Source of the DNA: Candidatus Woesearchaeota archaeon
Lineage (GTDB): Archaea; Nanoarchaeota; Nanoarchaeia; Woesearchaeales; CALCXY01
NCBI GenBank assembly: GCA_030751555.1
Contig: JASMFX010000007.1
Span: forward strand, 1 to 5,267
Length of the DNA: 5,267 nucleotides
Reading direction: 5' to 3'
Program-made: the position numbers and the translations under genes
In this document: positions 3,505 to 5,267 of the stretch, in pieces
Numbering within the stretch: the first letter of the stretch is position 1
Layout of the letters: each line of letters begins with the position of its first letter
Notes under the pieces: generated by a model
Databases searched by the model: none
The model's input: the letters and a program-made list of their open reading frames with translations, nothing else
What the model was told of the DNA's origin: nothing

Positions 3505-5267
3505 AGATCCAACAGATAAAAATCTAAAAATTCTCATCAAGATAGCTCGTTGCATAAATTCAACATTAGATATAGATACTATCTTGAAATATCTTGTAGA
3601 TACAGTCATTAAGGAATTAGGTTATGATGTCTGTTCTATCCTGCTTAAAGAAGGAGATATTCTTGTGAATAAAACAGGGTATGGACTTACTCAGCAAGAA
3701 CTGAGCAAGATTCGTATTAAATTTGGAGAGGGTGTCACAGGCATGGTGGCCCAGATGGGAAAACCTGAGATTATTAATGATGTTAGCAAAGATGAGCGAT
3801 ATGTTGAATTTTCTAACAAGCTAAGATGTCAGAGTGAGATGGCTGTTCCGATCATTGTTGATCAAGAGCTTATAGGAGTCTTTAACATAGAAGATCGAAG
3901 AAAGAATGCATTTGGCATCAAGGATTTAGAGATCATAACCGCTGTGGCTAATGAAGCTGCGGTTGCCATACGAAATGCTAAAACAAAAGAGTCACTGGAT
4001 ATTTTTAACAAGCGTTTGCTTCGATTGTATGAGACAGGAAAGCATATAACCTCTTCATTAAATGTAAAAGCTATTCTTCAAAGGATTGTGGATACTGTTG
4101 CAGATACTCTTAACTGTCACATGGTTTCTTTTATGATGCTGAAGCATGATCATCTCTATATTGGAGAAACCTATGGATTTGATGCTAAGTATTACACGGA
4201 TTTAAAGATCCCTCTAGGTAAGGGCATTACCGGAACTGTTGCGCAGACTGGAATCCCTGAGGTTGTAGGAGATGTTACTAAGGATACAAGATACATTCCT
4301 TATAAAAGGGGAAAGGATTCTAGTGCCTACACCCCTATTAAGTCAGAGATTTGCGTCCCTATTGTCTATAAGGGAAGAACAATGGGGGCAATAAATGCTG
4401 AGAGTGAGCATCTAAACCATTTTACTCATGAGGATCTAAAATTTTTGTCTGCTCTTGGTGATCAGGCTGGAAGTGCTATTGAAAATGCTCGTTACTATGA
4501 AAGGATCAAGAATTTTAACAAAGAACTCAAGCATAAGATTGATGAAGCAACGATCAAGCTAAAGAATACTAATGTAGAGTTAGAAAGACTGAATCGAATA
4601 AAATCAGATTTTGTATCTACTGTGAGTCATGAGCTAAGGACGCCTATGACAAGCATTGTTGGTTATATCTCCATAATGGCAGATGAAGAGGTTGGCAAGC
4701 TCACTGACCAGCAGAAAGAGTTTATGCACATTGTTATGGATGAAAGCCAGCGCCTTACAAGGTTGATTAGTGATTTGCTTGATATCTCTAAAATTGAATC
4801 AGGAAAAATGAAAATAGATTTAGAATCAGTGGATCTGACTGAGTTTGTTAATAAGTTTAAGGTCAAGGCTATTGATATGGCAGAGGAAAGCAAAATACAC
4901 CTCCATATTAATCATCCTTCAGAACCCATTATGATTCATGGCAATGCTGACAGAATTGACCAGATCTTTACTAATCTGTTAAGTAACGCAGTAAAGTTTT
5001 CTGAATCCTATAAGAATGTTATTGTGGATATCCAGCATAAGGGAGATTCTGTGCAGGTTGATGTCAAGGATGAAGGGCAAGGTATTCCAAAAGATCAGCT
5101 AGATATGATATTTGAGAGGTTCCACCAAGTAGATAGTAATATGAATCGAAGTGTGGGAGGAACTGGATTGGGATTAGCTATAACAAGGCATCTTGTAGAG
5201 GCACATGGTGGTAAAATCTCAGTTAGTTCTGAGGAAGGTAAGGGAAGCACTTTTAGTTTTACTTTTT
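3488..5267 (+). CDS. Soluble hybrid-sensor type histidine kinase, GAF-GAF-HisKA-HATPase (3' end cut by window)
   Basis: 593 residues are visible and the frame runs off the right edge. The domains in order are GAF 1 (about 23-164), GAF 2 (about 193-335), a charged coiled-coil linker (about 336-372), HisKA (about 371-437) and HATPase_c (about 482 onward). The phosphoacceptor is H381 in SHELRTP, with the ExxT motif (E382, T385) linked to phosphatase activity. The ATP site is complete: N box N500, G1 box D528-G530-G532, F box F542/F545 and G2 box G557-G562. The last visible residues, STFSFTF, are where such kinases normally end, so little is missing. There are no transmembrane segments, so it should sense an intracellular or diffusible signal through its GAF domains; the ligand cannot be told. 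'Hybrid-sensor' here means two sensor domains only: no attached receiver is visible. An in-frame TAA at 3485-3487 directly precedes the ATG and fixes the start, which overlaps the regulator by 17 bases and suggests translational coupling. Confidence 0.94.
   Translation, partial: MNISNEDPTDKNLKILIKIARCINSTLDIDTILKYLVDTVIKELGYDVCSILLKEGDILVNKTGYGLTQQELSKIRIKFGEGVTGMVAQMGKPEIINDVSKDERYVEFSNKLRCQSEMAVPIIVDQELIGVFNIEDRRKNAFGIKDLEIITAVANEAAVAIRNAKTKESLDIFNKRLLRLYETGKHITSSLNVKAILQRIVDTVADTLNCHMVSFMMLKHDHLYIGETYGFDAKYYTDLKIPLGKGITGTVAQTGIPEVVGDVTKDTRYIPYKRGKDSSAYTPIKSEICVPIVYKGRTMGAINAESEHLNHFTHEDLKFLSALGDQAGSAIENARYYERIKNFNKELKHKIDEATIKLKNTNVELERLNRIKSDFVSTVSHELRTPMTSIVGYISIMADEEVGKLTDQQKEFMHIVMDESQRLTRLISDLLDISKIESGKMKIDLESVDLTEFVNKFKVKAIDMAEESKIHLHINHPSEPIMIHGNADRIDQIFTNLLSNAVKFSESYKNVIVDIQHKGDSVQVDVKDEGQGIPKDQLDMIFERFHQVDSNMNRSVGGTGLGLAITRHLVEAHGGKISVSSEEGKGSTFSFTF

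Noticed and set aside
4663..4893. Minus-strand 76-residue frame inside the histidine kinase
   Set aside because: It is the reverse complement of well-conserved HisKA and linker codons, with no independent evidence of expression.

Overview
The window looks like a stretch of an AT-rich archaeal chromosome, possibly from a small-genome (DPANN-like) lineage; the lineage is an inference. The main evidence is in the gene starts. Three genes (CYTH protein at 638, unknown protein at 1249, minus-strand SAM hydroxide adenosyltransferase at 2981) have no Shine-Dalgarno sequence, but each has an archaeal-type TATA box centred about 26-27 bases before the A of its ATG. That is the geometry of leaderless archaeal mRNAs. 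A fourth box (3044-3051) precedes the response regulator, which instead has a leader of about 65 bases and a clear GGGGGTG ribosome-binding site.

Layout. 2-466 (+): 3' part, or all, of a small coiled-coil protein that appears to be membrane anchored. 467-637: intergenic, with a T6 tract, a striking 46-base near-palindrome and the CYTH promoter. 638-1180 (+): CYTH-domain protein (CyaB / class IV adenylate cyclase / triphosphatase superfamily). 1249-2178 (+): 309-residue protein of unknown function with a very acidic linker. 2175-2981 (-): SAM hydroxide adenosyltransferase (DUF62) with an intact Asp-Arg-His triad, convergent with the unknown gene and sharing a TTAA double stop. 2982-3138: divergent control region with two opposed TATA boxes flanking a 9-base direct repeat. 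3139-3504 (+): REC-only response regulator. 3488-5267 (+): soluble GAF-GAF-HisKA-HATPase sensor histidine kinase, overlapping the regulator by 17 bases and cut by the right edge just before its expected C-terminus.

The kinase and regulator clearly form one two-component operon: a cytoplasmic two-GAF sensor feeding a stand-alone receiver. The other genes appear to be separately transcribed. I see no CRISPR array, tRNA, rRNA, insertion sequence or defence cassette, and no clear case for a new multi-gene system. The items most worth a second look are the unknown 309-residue protein, the 46-base palindrome, the direct repeat in the divergent promoter, and a possible structure over the regulator's ribosome-binding site.
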